The position numbers and the translations under genes are program-made. The notes beneath the pieces were generated by a model. The model had not been told where the DNA came from. It was given only the letters and a program-made list of their open reading frames with translations, and ran no database searches. A stretch of DNA of 64,000 nucleotides, from the NCBI GenBank assembly GCA_013396635.1, contig WBMW01005039.1:124001-188000 (forward strand), written 5' to 3'. The DNA is from Penelope pileata. Taxonomy: Eukaryota > Chordata > Aves > Galliformes > Cracidae. Shown here piece by piece: positions 49,541-61,514 of this stretch (positions within the stretch are counted from its first letter, which is position 1; every line of letters begins with the position of its first letter).

Positions 49541-52500
49541 AAAAACTATATTACAGTTAGCATAGAACAAAAATCTCTTCAAAAGCAGCCCGTCCTAGAA
49601 CATGTGATTTCTCTCTTTTGTGGCATCTGGATAACTTTGCCTTCTATTTAACTACTGCTGTATATTTTTCTAAAAAATTACTTTTAAGGCACAGCTTTCA
49701 ACTCAAATATTCTCTGAATTTATTTCATCATGTAAGTTAACTGAAAAATTCTCTCAGTGATAATATCATTCCTATAGAGCTATATGGTTTCCCTGGTGAT
49801 TACACAACGTGTAGAACATCTTTTAGAAAAGAACAAAAATGATTCAAACAGTGCAAGTACAGCGGAGTCGCCAAATGCTGTTATGTGCCATAGTGCACCC
49901 AGTGAAGTCCAAGTCCTTTGCAGAAGGTGGGACATCCCCCCTCTCCAAACAGATGAGAAAATCATCTCACGCTGTTCACGAGCAGCCTGAGTGAAGCACA
50001 GAAAGACTGGAAGGGTCATTTCATGTCCAAGGACACAAAGAATATTATCCCATAAAATATATTTTCTGGAAATACAGGCATGTATTTAGTGAATCAGGAA
50101 GGAAAGAAAGGACATTTCCAGGATTGCTGCTGGCCTTGGTAGATACAGGAGCTCCCAATGCAGTTTTCAAATGGAAAAAGTCTACTAATGTGTAGGAAGC
50201 TTTCAGATACTCACTGGAGAACAATTCATCCCACCATCTTTTCAGTAAATCACTATTCAGTTTGGAAAATTAGAAGTACATCAACGAGGTAAGATAGCAG
50301 AGAGTGGCAGATGAACTCATAATAGGTTAATAGAGAATGAATGTAAATCAATAATTTAGAGCCACAGTGGAAATGGCTAGCTGGGAGCAGGGGCTCTTCC
50401 AGCTATCATAACATCCCCTTTGAATACAAATAATGTCACCTATTACACAGATGGCTCCACACTGGGTACATTTTAGCAAAACAGATTATGCAGTTTGTAC
50501 ATTGCTGCTCAGAATGTTAACTAACAAGGTAGAACAAAGGGCTATAATTTAAACCATCTTTTAATTTCACCTTTTTTTTTTCTTTCTACATTTACTCAGA
50601 AGGGAATCATCAAGCAATCTGTAGCCTTTTACATTACAACGCTGAAAACATGAAACAGTTTCTGTCAGCTCGATCTTGTGGAAAAACACACTTTCATCAC
50701 AGAGACTGTTTAAAAAAAACTGAAATATTGCAACTACATGGGCACAATCTTCAAAGTTAGCAGTTAAAAAGCTGTACAAAATAAAGGTTTACTTGAAAGG
50801 GCAGTGGAACAAATATTTTGTCAGAACAAGATGTTAGGTGAAAGCACTAGGGGTTGTTACTGCATACCTGGTGCTGGGAGGTGCTTTATTTACCTTGCAA
50901 AGTAACCTGAATATAAATAGGGCAGAATGCTCAAAACACTGCATAAAAGTTAATCCTGTACTTTACAGAGAGATGGAGAGCTGATAAATCAGATCAGCGA
51001 ACCAAACACAGCACAGGAGACATCCACAGAGTGAGATGGAGACAAAGCTGGGCAAGCAGTATTCCTGAATCTGTTCCCAGCGCCCAGCTGCCAGCAGGCA
51101 CCCAGGGGCACCCGGCTCAGCTGAAGTTGCAGCCAGCAGAGCAGCACTCCCTCCAGCACATAACACACACTCAGGCAATTTTTAACCTTATCTCATGCTC
51201 ATACCTCCTCTGGAGCCTTCCCTCTACCAACCTCAGCGGTGATGCAGGCAGGGACAGCGTGGAAGTCACCTGCCCACCGTGCTTCCTGCAGAGCCAGGCA
51301 GCTGTGCTGCATATGCTAAGATGCCAAGGTGAGCATCATTCATTTGGAAATCAGTAGCACGTGATTGTGTTAAGCTGCAGCCTTGTATATACCTGCAGTA
51401 CCAAAAATACAACCCTTTACCATGCCAATCAAAGCAGTATTTAGAGTGGAGGTAAGCCAGCAGCATGCCTAATGTGTATCGAGGTGGTAACTCGCCTTCC
51501 CCATAGATCTGATGTTTTGGCACAGGGCCTGATGCTCTGTGGAAGGAAAAAAAAGAAAAGGGAATCCTTGCATGAAAATATTAAAATATTACAGGAAAAA
51601 GCCTGACAAATCAGTGCACAGCCACAACTCATTTCTGCTCTCATAGCAAGTGCACAGCTCTGTCCCAAGAAGGAATTGTAAATTACATACCTCGTTATCC
51701 TTTCCAGCCCGCTAAAGGAAAGTGTGATATGTCCTAATCTAAATGCTAGATGACTCTGCAGCCTTTCTGGTCCTTCTAATGAGGGGATATGGAATAGCAA
51801 AACCAGTTTTATAGCTACAGAGGGAGTATTTCTGATCAGCTAAAAGCATAAGGCTCAGCTTCATTCGGATTTATTAAGATTGTTTCTAAGCAATACACCA
51901 AAACCCGGTGCCTGGAAGTACTGGCAGATTTTACAACTGCAGAAATACCCCTAGTTCAATTTTAAAGAGGTCTCCCATAACACAGATAGCTGCATAAGAA
52001 GCTGAACTATTAACACTTTATTACTTTTAATATTCTAGTTTCACGTTCTATGTTCCAGAGGTATGAAAACACTCATAACCCACATGGCTTAATGCCCCAT
52101 AAAGTTGTGAAGGTCAACATATGGCCAGATATTTATTACTGCTAAGAAAATTCAATTAACATAACAGTGCAAACAACAGAAAGTAATCAGATTAAAGTGT
52201 AGGCAAAGCAAGAACATCCACCGTGTGTACTTTGCCAGAAGGGATCCTTCACTCCCCAAAGCACCTGGGAGCAGTTTCCCCCAGCAGAACCTCCTCCCCC
52301 CTCCTGGCTGGATTTCTGTACAACCTCTGCAAAGACATTCAGCAGTGGGTCATTAAGTGCTGCTTCAAAGATATTCAACAGCAGTATTTTTTCTGTTTCC
52401 AATTGTGGTTGGTTGTTTGTTGTTGTTTATTTATTTACTTAAAAAACCTCAATGTTGTATTGCCCAAAATTTTCAAAACTACTGCTCGAGTTCACTGCTC

Positions 52501-54929
52501 GAAAGCTCTCAGGATCACTGCAGTCTCAAAACATCAACAGTTTGCAGTCTCACTGAATCACACTATTACAAGTTGAATGGGAAATGATGAAGAATGTTGT
52601 GACACCAGAAAACTGCATGTTGCAGCACATGATTTTGACCACTTCGTGCCCAGTGCCTCTGTAAGAACAAATGTGCATAAAAAAAGGGGGAGGTGGTCCT
52701 CTGCTTCTCACCATGTATCACCAGGTATCTCCAGAAACCAAGCAGCCTGACATTCAGCCATCAGCTGCTGAGTTTATAAAAATATTTGTTGAACCAGAGG
52801 TACATTTATTCCTTTTTACTTTAGTTGCAGAAATAAGAATAATGAAGGAACGTGAAGAGGCTTCGTTATAATCAGTACATAAAAGTGCCACTGCACACTT
52901 CTAATAACATCCTTCACATCTGACATTTCATTTCTTTCAGTGGTATCATGGAACTTAAAAGTTGATGCATAAGAAGGAAAGCAATAATAAAAAATGAGGT
53001 TTAAATCTGTGAAGAGTCTTCTCAACATTTACGAAATAAGGGTTTTTTAATCTATCTATTCAGCCTCACCGTCCAATTATAAAATATTGCTCACAATGTT
53101 TTTGTTCTGCTTCCCTTTAATAGCAGAAAAGAGTTTGATATGCTCAAACAGAGGTGCAGGATACTATTTTAACACCATATCCTAATAATTCCCTTTTTCT
53201 TTTTTCTTTAAATAATCTGCAATTCACGCTTGGGAAGAATTCTGAAGTGCAATGAACACCCTCCCCTCCGCCCTGTGCAGTGCTCCTACCCTCATCCTTA
53301 CCCCCCCTACTTCCTCCCCTCCAAAGAAAAAGGAATAAGAAAATGATGGAAGCAGAAAATCCTAGCTCTACACTTTCACACCTTGGAAATTTAACCTGAA
53401 GAATACATTTTCATGGTCACTCACTGCCAGTGTTTTCTCACATTTACTCAGTTTGACTAAAGCACAGGACTAGAGGTGAAAAGATCATCGTTATCATGTA
53501 AATGTCTGTGGTTTGTGCATCGCTTCAGAATTTACAGCAGTATCTGCAGTGCTGAGATTATTTCTGAGAGCAGCAAAACACACTGTGGCAGCACTGGCAC
53601 CTTCTCATTTGCTGCAATACTGAGAAGCAACAGATCATCTTCACTGTTTGGTCCAAACTGAAAAATAAAACAACATCCTAATGTGGAAGCATTGTCTATA
53701 CAAATGTATAAATACGTTCAACATTTGGACAAACAGGAAAATATCCTTCTATTAAAATGCTTGTCAAGGGATCTGCAACTTTACTGACAATTAAGAAATG
53801 CCAGGGAGGTTTACAAATTATTCTGGAAAGTTTCCCAGACTGCAGAACTGCTCCTCTACTTCGCCCCCCCACAGATGAGAACAACCGTGAAATCTGAGTA
53901 TTGATCACTGATTTGTGGGAAGCTGCCTCTTTGCTGTTGTGCTGCGCTATTGCAGGTCCTAATTGGATTTCTTTTTTCTTTCAGTTGTCTCATATAGCAG
54001 AAGGCACAAAACTTGTGTCCTACTGAAAGATTATGAGATTCAAAGTAGTTTAATTTCTCCCTGAAACTACTCACATTGACCACCAGTTAGCTTAGCAAAA
54101 CTTTTTTTAAAACAAGGGGAAAATAAAGTTAAAAAATATATTAAAACAATAATTGAACAACAACAACAAAAACAAAAACCAATCCATCAACCAAAAAGAA
54201 ACCAAGCTACATTTAAAAGCTTACACTTATCTTGGCAGCTTAGGTAGCCAACAGTGAAGACGACCACTTCTAGGAAGCACTTTGTGAAAACCTCTGAGTG
54301 GATGGTGGTAGTATTAGGCTGACCACATTTTGCTTTATTTGTGCATTTCCTGAACTATTTGTGTAGGTTTGGAGCACAGTAGAAGGACCTATTCCACATC
54401 CCAAAGGTTCAAGGTTTGTGTGGCAGGGTGAATGCATCACTTTATGCTCCTCAGAAAAGCTCCATTAACAGTTTATGTGGCCTGAAGCCCGGAAAAAAAA
54501 ATAATTAGTTTTTGCTAACCTCTTCCACTCTGAGAAATTGTGGACAGCCCAAAATTCCACCTTGAAAATAGCCAGCATAATACTTGGCAGGTTATGTTCT
54601 GCCGGAAGAGCTAATGAACCTCTTACAGAAAGCATCTTTTGTCGTAACAAATCACAGATCAGTCTGAAAAATTAGGCATTTCAGCAGCAGATAAAAACAC
54701 CAAGAGCAAGACCCACTGAAATAGGCTGGGCAGGGACTTGGCTGTAAACGCCACTGCTTTGCACCATCTCTTCAGGTCAGCTTCCTCTCGTGAGGGGTTT
54801 TGGCTGAAGTAAGCCCTGCTCTGGCAGCACCACTGTTCCATACTGCATTCAGCATCCACGCGTTCCTCTGTTTAGCCCTGGAAAGGCAGTTTGTGTTGTC
54901 GTTGTTCTGCACTGAGAACTCCCTCGAGT
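49541..54929. other. Long stretch without a recognisable gene
   Basis: Unique AT-rich DNA. A small acceptor/donor pair encloses 37 nt at 51292-51328 (CTTCCTGCAG before, GTGAGC after). A very strong acceptor-like tract (GGATTTCTTTTTTCTTTCAG) ends near 53985 with only short open frames after it. 53200-53330 is C/T- and A-rich low complexity. Confidence 0.45.
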
Positions 54930-55012
54930 TTTTATATATTATGTATGCATGCACATGTGTATGTAATATTTTAGATACGTATGCGAATGCACACGTGTGT
55001 ATGTGTGTATTT
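54930..55012. repeat. Degenerate (TG/CA)n-type repeat
   Basis: Alternating ATGTATGCATGCACATGTGTATG and GTATGCGAATGCACACGTGTGTATGTGTG words. It is a purine-pyrimidine alternating tract, and such tracts can adopt Z-form DNA. Confidence 0.75.
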
Positions 55013-58000
55013 ATGGACTCTACAATTATTTGTAATAATAAATACATTTTAAAAAACAGTATAAAATAAATCCTTGCACAACTTTCCAAATGGCTCCAGA
55101 AGCACGCTAACAGTAACAGAGGATGCATCAGCTTCTCCTCTTTCCTCGATGAGGTAAGAATGCTTAAAAATGCCAAGAAGGATGATGCACACTTAAAGAG
55201 TGAAAACAACTCTGCTGATTACCTGGCATGCCATCCTGCACAGAGACCAAAATGCCACCAGAAATTGGTATCCGGACAAAAGATGCTGGTGCACCTGGGG
55301 CTCAGACCCTCCGAGCAGCATCTAAGCTAACAGCTCTGCAAGGTTTTGTCTTCAGAGCAGTGTCACCCCCAGCAGAGGACAGAGAGGAGCTGATGGCAGC
55401 TAGGGGAAGGCAGCAGTCCTACAACTGCTGGAGGAGGAGGAAATGATGGCAGCAGTTCAACTCAACTCTGAAATGTCACAGCTCTCATGGATCTGGGAAG
55501 GGAGGGTAGCAGCACACAAAGCAAAACTGCAAGGGGAAGCTTTTCATACATGCTTTCAAAACGGAATCAATAAAATAATAAATATATATAAAGTAATAAA
55601 AAGAATAAAAGAAGCCTAGTAAGAATTACATTTTTTTGCAACTTTCTTTTTTCTTTTAGTACATATCCATATGACCATCATTTGATTTTTATACCTACTG
55701 ATTTCAAGCACCAGACTTCAGTTCTGGAAGCCATCAGCCACAGGCTGGTTGCTCTCTGAAAATCCAACTGGCCAACATTAAGGCACTGAAATTTCCCAGC
55801 TGGTGCTTTGTTACAACCCCACTTCCCAGTTAGAAGCACAGGAAAAGCGCTTGCAGCACACTAAGTCCATGGCAATGCAATATTGAAAGACCGTATAAAA
55901 TGTCAGACAGGTCCATTTCTGCATCTGTGCAGGAACAGGAAGCACACATGATGCTTTTAACCATGCAAACCGTTGTGTGCTGCCAGAGTTACAGACCCCA
56001 TGTGGAGCAACGGGTCTGCCATCTGCTTCAGGTCCAAACTCAGCTCTGCCAGGTAGGGAAAGGTAGGGCTGAAAGAAATGCTGCCACAGCAGACACATGG
56101 CAGAAATTAGAGGTGTTACAAAGGAAAATGATTTGTGATGCTCTTGTAATAGAACAATCTGTTTTAGTTCTGGGGAGAAAAAAAACAAACAAAAAACATT
56201 ACACTTAAACTCAGAGTGATAGCTCAATGAAATACTGAAATATCCCCAGAGAGGGTCAACTTATACAAGGAATTAATTAAATCCCCAGGACTTCCCCAGA
56301 AATTCATCTTAAGATAAAACCTAATTTTACGGAAAAAAAAAAAAAGAGGAACAAAACAACAACAAAATAGGAATCTGGTAAACGAGTGAGGGGATATAAT
56401 TCATAAAGACAACTACTAATTTCTCCTGTGATTCACTCGGTGAGTAACCCCCACAGCTGCAGCTCTCTAAGCAGCAAGGAAAAGTTGATTAGGGAACAAA
56501 ATAGCTGCTTGATTAAAGAGGTTCCTAATGATGCTGTGGGATCTGCAGACCCTCTGTTCAAGGAGCCCGTGGTGAGGAAGGCCCACTGCTGTGACCCATC
56601 CACCTGCTCAGCCCTGCAGGTTCTGCCCAAGCAGCCTTCAGAGAACCAGCACTGGTGCTGCCAAACCTTTTGCCTAGAAGCTTGCTGCAAAGACCCCAGC
56701 TCACCTTTGGGTACTTTGCTGCTCCACTTCTGTGATGTCCATTAATACTTATGTAAATCCCTCAACTAAGACAATATTGAATTTTTCGATTACATGCAGA
56801 TATTGACTGCATCTTCCTGTCAATCTTGTCCAATAAAAGGCATTTATAATATTAGCATCATTCCAACACAACAAACATTGAACTCTCTGAATTCACTTTG
56901 CTGCCTGGGTTTAGCTACAGTGTCAAAAAAAAGTAAGTCAAATGAATAAAAAGATGGTTTTGGAGCAGAAAACCATCTGCACAGGACCCAAGTGCAGACC
57001 TGGACTGGCACATTGTGAAGCTTTTCCACTGCTATTAATAGGGTGTCTGACTACGGCTGGAGCAATGAGTGAAATGTCGGCTCTCATTACTAACCCACAT
57101 CTGCTATCCAAAACCTCTCCCTCTCCCGACCCTAGTCGTTAAGTCCTAACAGATATTCAAGACAGACATGTACATGCAAGAGAATAACATACACAACCGA
57201 AAGCAGTTCTGCGATGTGTCATACAGATCTGGTACAGAGGATCTTCCTGAAGCTAACTTTGGTACTGCTGTGCAACTGAATAGATGAAGTTGGTTGAGGG
57301 TAGGTACATACAAGCCCCCTGGATTACTGATCCATCAGATTAGATGCTGGGTATGTTACTGCAAGTCTCTTCTTCCTAAACTTAGCTCTTCTGAGCAACT
57401 CCTTAGAGCCAGAGGATTCTTAACACAGAAGATGTCCTGGAGATCTTTTCAGCACAGCCTCTGTCCCTCTCTCACACCCTGTTCTGCATATCCAGGAGCA
57501 CAGCTGCACCCAGTTTGGGCAAACACAGACTCACAGCCAATACCAGTTCTGTGGCACAGCATTTGCCCAGGTGTCTTCATTGACATGTGAACACCATTTG
57601 TGGCCTGCTGCAGACCAGGCTGGTTTCAGTACAGGTGAAAATCTGGACAAAGGCATACTTACAACTTTAGGCTTTGGTTTATATATCCTGCAGAAGAAAA
57701 GACATAGCCTGATAAAAGCAAACAATTTCTAAAGCTGAAACTGTAATCTTTTAGTGTTCTTCATGCAGAGAGAGCCTCCTATGTGCCAGCATGGTTAGGG
57801 AGGCAGACAAGCAGAAAAATGAGGCCTTTTGTTTCTTGCCTCTTTCTCAGTCAAAATTCCTCAGCACCAAGGGGTAAAATGGAGCTGCGAGTCTTGTAGC
57901 CCTAAAGATGATCGATTAACTGACAGAAGTGAAATCACATTTGCCAGACTCATCCCTTAACCAAAGCAGAGCCTGTGAGCAGAAGGGTTTGCCTCAGCTA

Positions 58001-58842
58001 GCACTGTCAGCAGGCAGCCCCATGTTACCTGTGCGTTCGGAGCAGGGTTCTGCTTTGGCTTAGATCAGGGTAAAAGCCTACCCCAGCCTATTGCTGCTGT
58101 TCTTGAGACTAAAACACACTTACGCTGACATGCATTCAAGAATGACAATTATCTACGAGTACATCAAAAAGTTAATAGAAGGGAAGCTGCAGACAGCTTC
58201 AAGCGTAAGGAATTGCACCCTTGGCAGTCTCTTAGGAGATCTCACTTCAGGCTTGTGCACTTGACAGCGGAAGACACACGACCCTTCCTTGTCATAGCCC
58301 GTTACCAAGTATTTCAGCTTCAGTGTCAGAACTGATGAACCAAACTTAAAAACATGTCATCGCAAAGGAGAACAGAGTGCTGCTGCCACCATCTGTCAGA
58401 GGCACAAGGAGAGCAGTGACAGGGAAGTGTCCCAGCAAGAGCACAGCTCCAGGGCACAAAGCCTGGGCACACAGCCTCCTCCATCCAACCAGCAGCAGCC
58501 AACAGCAGCCAGCTGCTGGGCACGGGCTCCTCCTTAGCTCTGCAGGCAGCTGGCGTGGGCACAACCTCATCTCCTTAAGATCACCCAGCAGTCAGCATCT
58601 TCCTCCAACCATCCAAAGAACAGAAGCCAGTCCTTAACACGATTTGAAGTCAGGCTATAGGGGAACAGAGATCCTGGCTGCCTTGGTCTGCAGGTGGGAA
58701 GAGAGCAAAAGGGGGTGGTGGAAAGGTGAACCTAAGAGGCAGCACAGAGCAAAATTTGCTCCCAAGATACTCTTAGATGTATATACATGTATTATTGTCA
58801 ATCTTTCTGAGAAGCACAGCCTGTCCCACAGCACATAGGAAG
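55013..58842. other. Non-coding stretch without recognised genes
   Basis: A13 run at 56333-56345. Open frames at 55811-56227 (minus) and 55900-56208 (plus) overlap on opposite strands. 58330-58560 is GC-richer with open frames on both strands. Nothing else is recognised. Confidence 0.45.
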
Positions 58843-58856
58843 CCACTGGAGGGCAG
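58843..58856 (+). promoter_or_regulatory. CTCF-like motif (13 of 14)
   Basis: CCACTGGAGGGCAG matches the CTCF core CCASYAGRKGGCRS at 13 of 14 positions (G instead of A at position 6). It has the same orientation as the pair at 17991 and 18271. Confidence 0.4.
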
Positions 58857-59635
58857 TGGCAGTGGCTCAGTGCAGCAGGGACCAGCCTGTCCCCATGCTC
58901 GTGCCAGGGCAGCACTTCAACTCTATCAGTCAGCTTTGGAGTGCTAAGACTGTCGCTTCCAATCTCGAAGATGTTTTTAGAAGCTAAAAATGACTCTCCA
59001 GTTTTGGAAGTGAAAAAAGACTCTCAAATTCTCCTTCCATCCTTTAAAGGATGTGGTAGGGTCATTCTGCCTTCCACGCTGCAGGTCAAAGTGGATGGAG
59101 GGACTCCATCCTGGGCTGGTGGGCTGCTGATGAAGGTTATTTCCCTTCCATTTCTCCCTTGCATCCTGCATGCCTGTGACAAGACAGCTGTCTAGCTCAC
59201 AACAGAGATAAGCAGGGACAGACAGAAACATCCTAAGCATCCTTTCTCCCATCTTCTGTCTCAGCTGTGACAGAACATTTGTGTTTTTACTGAACCATTT
59301 ACCAGTATCTGCTGTGAAGGGAAGAAGCAGCACTGAGTGGAAGGAAGGACTGAGAGCAGAGCCAGCTGGAGAAAGATCTCCATCAATCTAATTTTTAGCC
59401 AAAGCCCTTTTTTCCCCCTCCATGTACATATCTCTGTAGGAGACTTCAAATAGTAATTACTCTAATGAAGTAGACCATGGGAGAAGGGACAAACACACAC
59501 TCCAATTCTTGGCCAATTCTAGCTGATGTACTCTCCAGAAGAACAATATTTAGCATTTACACAAATGGCTTGCATCCAGTAACTAATTAATCCTCTCAAT
59601 GCTGAAGTATAAGATTTTCTTTTTAATTTAACATT

Positions 59636-59666
59636 AAAAAAAAAAAGAAAAAAGAAAAAGAAAAAG
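59636..59666. repeat. A-rich polypurine run
   Basis: An A run passing into AAAAAAG/AAAAAG units, about 31 bp, all purine on the plus strand. Confidence 0.9.
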
Positions 59667-60695
59667 TGCACTCTTTCACACTGACCTGCAATTACAAGAA
59701 GTTCACCTCTTTACCAGAGGATGGGACTGCTATTTTAGGTACAGATGCTGCATGATAGCACCAGCTCCACTTTATCCTATTAAAACAGTATTTGCTGAAA
59801 AACAGTGCATCACGGTTAACTGTGGCCAGTCACCTAAAAGGCCAGATGTTCAACAAGAAATTAGCTCCCTTAAATCCATTCAGGGAACAGTTACAAACTA
59901 GTTTCATAGCCTAGTGTCTCTTTAGAGATGAAGATGTTTATTTCCCCAGAAAGGTTCAAATTAAATTCAAGCACATTTGAATATACAACAGCATCTATCA
60001 CGGTGACTTTCCAGCCAAGAGCTGATATTGTTTATAGTCTTGCTGTCAGAAAACATTGCTGCATGCCTATTAGGAAGAGGCTTCACTCCATCCCTGAGGC
60101 AGAATGTTCTCTGGCGGTTCCTATAGCTCTGAAATCTCTGTGTGCACCTCACCCAAAGCAGCCACCTCCACAGAAGACGTTTGAGAGCCAAGCAGTGCCT
60201 TGACCATAATTTGGGCATGCTAAAACTGATGTTTGCTTGGCAGTACAGTGGGACAGCAGGGAGCAAGCAGAGGGAATGGATTTAAAGACTGTTTCCAGGG
60301 CTCCAATGTCACAGACTGGAGCCTGGGCCTGGTATTGGCCCATCACTAAACAACACACACCCCCACTTTTGGCTCTCCACAGAAATCAAACTGACACACT
60401 CTGCTCCTTACACCCACAGCAGTGTTCAAGGAAGGCCATCAGAAACGGGCTGAAGGCTCAGAAAATACAGCAGGATGGGACCACGTGTTGGTGTGCTCCT
60501 GAACAGAGACCTCAAGGAAGCAGCCTGTGGGAGGTTGCACTCAGCTCTTCTATTCCCACAGTAGCACTTAAAAGATTTATTCCTCCAAAGGTTTGAGAGC
60601 AGCTTTTTGGACTTTATTTCTGATGCAGTATTTAAATATAAAATCTCAGGCCATATGGCACCTTCCAGGATGCAATTTACAGTCAGTGCAAAGCC

Positions 60696-60729
60696 TCAAT
60701 GAATGTAGGTAATCAATGAATGTGGGTAA
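60696..60729. repeat. 17-bp tandem duplication
   Basis: TCAATGAATGTAGGTAA is followed directly by TCAATGAATGTGGGTAA: two units, one transition. Partly similar words follow (ATTTTCATGAATATG). Confidence 0.9.
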
Positions 60730-61169
60730 ATTTTCATGAATATGTAAAAAAGGGGAATTTTTAATGATGCACAGACTCAGATCATAGAAATTATCCTTCC
60801 AAGCCAGAGCAGGCAGTGGCCATCAGGCAATGACTTGCATCCTACACACAAACAGTTTTCTGCCCTCTCTCATCGGAAGTGAATCAGCATAAAATCTGCC
60901 AAAATGCATCAAAACTTAACGAACACAAGTCACACGCTGAGTTACAATTGCAGACAGAAAATGTTAGATCTGTTCCCTCTTTGGCGAGAAGTTAGCATCA
61001 CAAGTATATTGTGAGAACAACAGAAGTGGGAGTAAAAGATAAAGGAGTGAACTCCTTGCAAAAAACAACAATAATATATAAAATGGAAATCAAGGTGATC
61101 AAATTTGAGGAGCCCAACAATCTGCCTTCCTTAAGGACTCATAAGGGATGGAAGATCTCAGCCTAGTAG

Positions 61170-61514
61170 GTGAAAGATAGCAGAAAAAGGCATCAAGGAG
61201 GCATGGCAGAGGCAGAAGAGATGCAAAATGGGGCAGTTGCCGGAAGGTCAGGCTGCAGGGGCCACGAATTCTGCCAAAAGTTGGACAGAAGCTGCAGCTT
61301 CTCTGGAGGAGCAGAAGAATTCAGAGACAGCCTCCTCACACTAGCTCAGGACAAGAAGGGCCACATCCAATGCTGGAGGCCTGCAGCAGGAAGGAAGCAA
61401 GAGGGCTGCATTCACTGCATGGACAGAGGATGCCCTGTGGTGTCAGACAACAGCTGGAGAGGAGACAGCACAGAAACAGCTGGTTTATTTGTGGATGTGA
61501 ATAAAGCTCTCTAG
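61170..61514 (+). other. Open frame ending in an AATAAA-containing stretch, nature unknown
   Basis: A frame of 114 codons starts with ATG at 61170 and ends with TAG at 61512-61514, just after AATAAA at 61500-61505. The peptide is hydrophilic at the start (MKDSRKRHQGGMAEAEEMQN) with scattered cysteines later (HIQCW, GCIHCMDRGC). The segment is GC- and purine-rich in an AT-rich setting. I recognise no domain. A decayed repeat or retroviral LTR-like piece, a lncRNA exon, or chance are all possible. The polyadenylation word inside the frame is unusual for a normal mRNA but common in LTR R regions. Confidence 0.2.

Larger units (their letters stand above)
58857..61169. other. Non-coding stretch with A-rich repeat and a tandem duplication
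   Basis: A-rich (AAAAAG)n-like run at 59636-59666 and a 17-bp tandem duplication at 60696-60729. The 119-codon plus-strand frame at 60237-60596 overlaps minus-strand frames and has no domain. Confidence 0.45.
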
